Below are positions 5,082 through 5,879 of a stretch of DNA of 5,879 nucleotides, one piece after another. Every line of letters starts with the position of its first letter. Within the stretch, counting starts at the first letter, position 1. The notes under the pieces were generated by a model that worked only from the letters and a program-made list of their open reading frames with translations, made no database searches and was not told where the DNA came from. The DNA comes from RH2-MAG17b sp035945515. GTDB lineage: Bacteria > Acidobacteriota > Terriglobia > UBA7540. The position numbers and the translations under genes are program-made. The stretch is from NCBI GenBank assembly GCA_035945515.1, contig DASZAE010000314.1, forward strand, positions 1-5,879, given 5' to 3'.

Positions 5082-5166
5082 CGCGGACCTGCGTTTTTCA
5101 GGTCCGCGGTTTGTGCCTTCGGACGAAAGAAAAACCGCAGACCTCAAAGGCGGAGGTCTGCGCTAC
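5078..5166. repeat. Inverted pair of GTAG-type REP hairpins between trpC and trpF
   Basis: The ends gtagcgcggacct (5078-5090) and aggtctgcgctac (5154-5166) are inverted repeats matching at 12 of 13 positions. The left hairpin is a 10-bp stem (5082-5091 / 5099-5108) with a T-rich loop; the right hairpin is a 10-bp stem (5136-5145 / 5153-5162). Both have longer and different stems from the other REP pairs, so this may be a second REP subtype. The left GTAG contains the trpC stop codon. No T-tract follows, so trpC and trpF may still be co-transcribed, with the hairpins stabilising or punctuating the message. Confidence 0.7.
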
Positions 5167-5252
5167 CCGACGCCTTTCACGACCATGTGTGGGCTGAGGG
5201 CCCATCTGTCACTTAGCAACGGCAAGCCGACTTGTCCAGAAGAGTCACAAGT

Positions 5253-5879
5253 ATGACACGAATCAAGATTTGCGGGATCACACGATACGAAGATGCGCGG
5301 CTGGCCGTGGATTTGGGCGCTGCGGCCCTGGGCTTTAATTTCTACGAACCTTCGCCTCGCTACATCGAGCCAGCGGCTGCACGCGAGATCATCAGCCAGA
5401 TTCCGCCGCTCGCAACGGCGGTGGGGGTGTTTGCGGACGAGACCTACGGAGGCCGCGTGGCAGAAATTGCGCGCGAGGCTTGCGTTTCTGTCCTCCAGTT
5501 GCACGGCCCGCGCTTTCCCAAGGAGACGGATTTATTGAGCGGCTATCGAATCATCCGCGCCATTCCGGTGGGGCAGGATTTCGACCCTTCAATGCTGCGA
5601 ACGCTGCCCCCCGATTCTTATCTGCTCGACGCATTTGATCCCGCGCGCATCGGAGGCACCGGCAGGACGATTGACTGGAACGTGGCGCGATACGCGAGCG
5701 ATCAAGGCAAATCGATACTCCTTGCGGGCGGGCTCACGCCGGATAATGTCGCGGAGGCGATCCGCATCGTCCGGCCATTTGGAGTGGACGTGGCGGGCGG
5801 CGTCGAACACTCGCCCGGAATCAAAGACGCCCGCAAATTGCGAGCCTTTTTCGCCGCCGTGGCGGAAGCGGATAATTCG
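5253..5879 (+). CDS. trpF: Phosphoribosylanthranilate isomerase (3' end beyond the window)
   Basis: Performs the Amadori rearrangement of N-(5-phosphoribosyl)anthranilate to CdRP, the substrate of TrpC. From ATG 5253 the frame stays open for 209 codons to the window edge with no stop. Family members are about 200-230 aa, so the gene is nearly complete. Catalytic Cys7 lies in KICGIT (5-10) and the general acid Asp126 in YLLDAFDP (123-130); these are the same positions as in the T. maritima enzyme. Other family motifs are GFNFYEPSPRYI (27-38), VGVF (57-60), LQLHG (81-85), GGTGRTIDW (134-142) and LAGGLTPDNV (156-166). The phosphate-binding loop near the end reads DVAGGVE (179-185), where DVSSGVE is usual. 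The Shine-Dalgarno is weak (GAAGAG-like). It lies 171 nt after trpC, separated by a REP pair, and is read in the same direction. Confidence 0.95.
   Translation, partial: MTRIKICGITRYEDARLAVDLGAAALGFNFYEPSPRYIEPAAAREIISQIPPLATAVGVFADETYGGRVAEIAREACVSVLQLHGPRFPKETDLLSGYRIIRAIPVGQDFDPSMLRTLPPDSYLLDAFDPARIGGTGRTIDWNVARYASDQGKSILLAGGLTPDNVAEAIRIVRPFGVDVAGGVEHSPGIKDARKLRAFFAAVAEADNS

Noticed and set aside
1..5879. tRNA, rRNA or riboswitch genes
   Set aside because: No cloverleaf with a T-loop GTTCRA-type motif, no rRNA-like conserved stretch and no recognisable riboswitch core was seen on either strand. The aroF control region is explained by the leader peptide.

Overview
The window is a piece of a bacterial chromosome of moderately high GC. 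On the plus strand it carries an aromatic amino acid biosynthesis cluster: aroF (DAHP synthase), trpC (indole-3-glycerol-phosphate synthase) and a trpF (phosphoribosylanthranilate isomerase) that runs off the right edge. On the minus strand it carries a divergent set of poorly characterised genes. Gram-negative-type promoter motifs, many GTAG-type REP palindromes, AroAII-independent (Thermotoga/Bacillus-like) DAHP synthase and a CelD-like acetyltransferase together suggest an uncultured soil bacterium, perhaps Acidobacteriota. That assignment is an inference with modest confidence.

Layout from left to right. Positions 1-234 are repeat-rich, with two inverted pairs of GTAG REP hairpins; the first pair sits inside a 13-bp perfect inverted repeat. 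Positions 235-1560 (minus) encode a 441-aa BioF2/CelD-like GNAT-fold acyltransferase. Positions 1712-2137 (minus) encode a 141-aa protein of unknown function with an excellent Shine-Dalgarno. Directly upstream of it, 2157-2255 (minus) is a 32-aa small ORF that also has an excellent Shine-Dalgarno. Positions 2256-2900 are intergenic and hold a MITE-like element with about 24-bp terminal inverted repeats.

The most notable locus is 2880-3073, just before aroF. A promoter-like sequence is followed by a very short ORF whose product contains the run YWYYRFWGF (eight aromatic residues within 13, covering Phe, Tyr and Trp). After it come an alternative antiterminator pairing and a strong intrinsic terminator ending some 18 nt before the aroF start codon. 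This has every component of a classical ribosome-mediated transcription attenuator that reads all three aromatic amino acids. That fits the enzyme, which commits carbon to the common aromatic pathway.

Downstream, aroF, trpC and trpF all keep their catalytic residues and are separated by REP pairs (4142-4206 and 5078-5166). The first pair contains a terminator-like hairpin plus T-tract; the second overlaps the trpC stop codon. AroF supplies DAHP for chorismate, and TrpF and then TrpC catalyse consecutive steps of the tryptophan branch.
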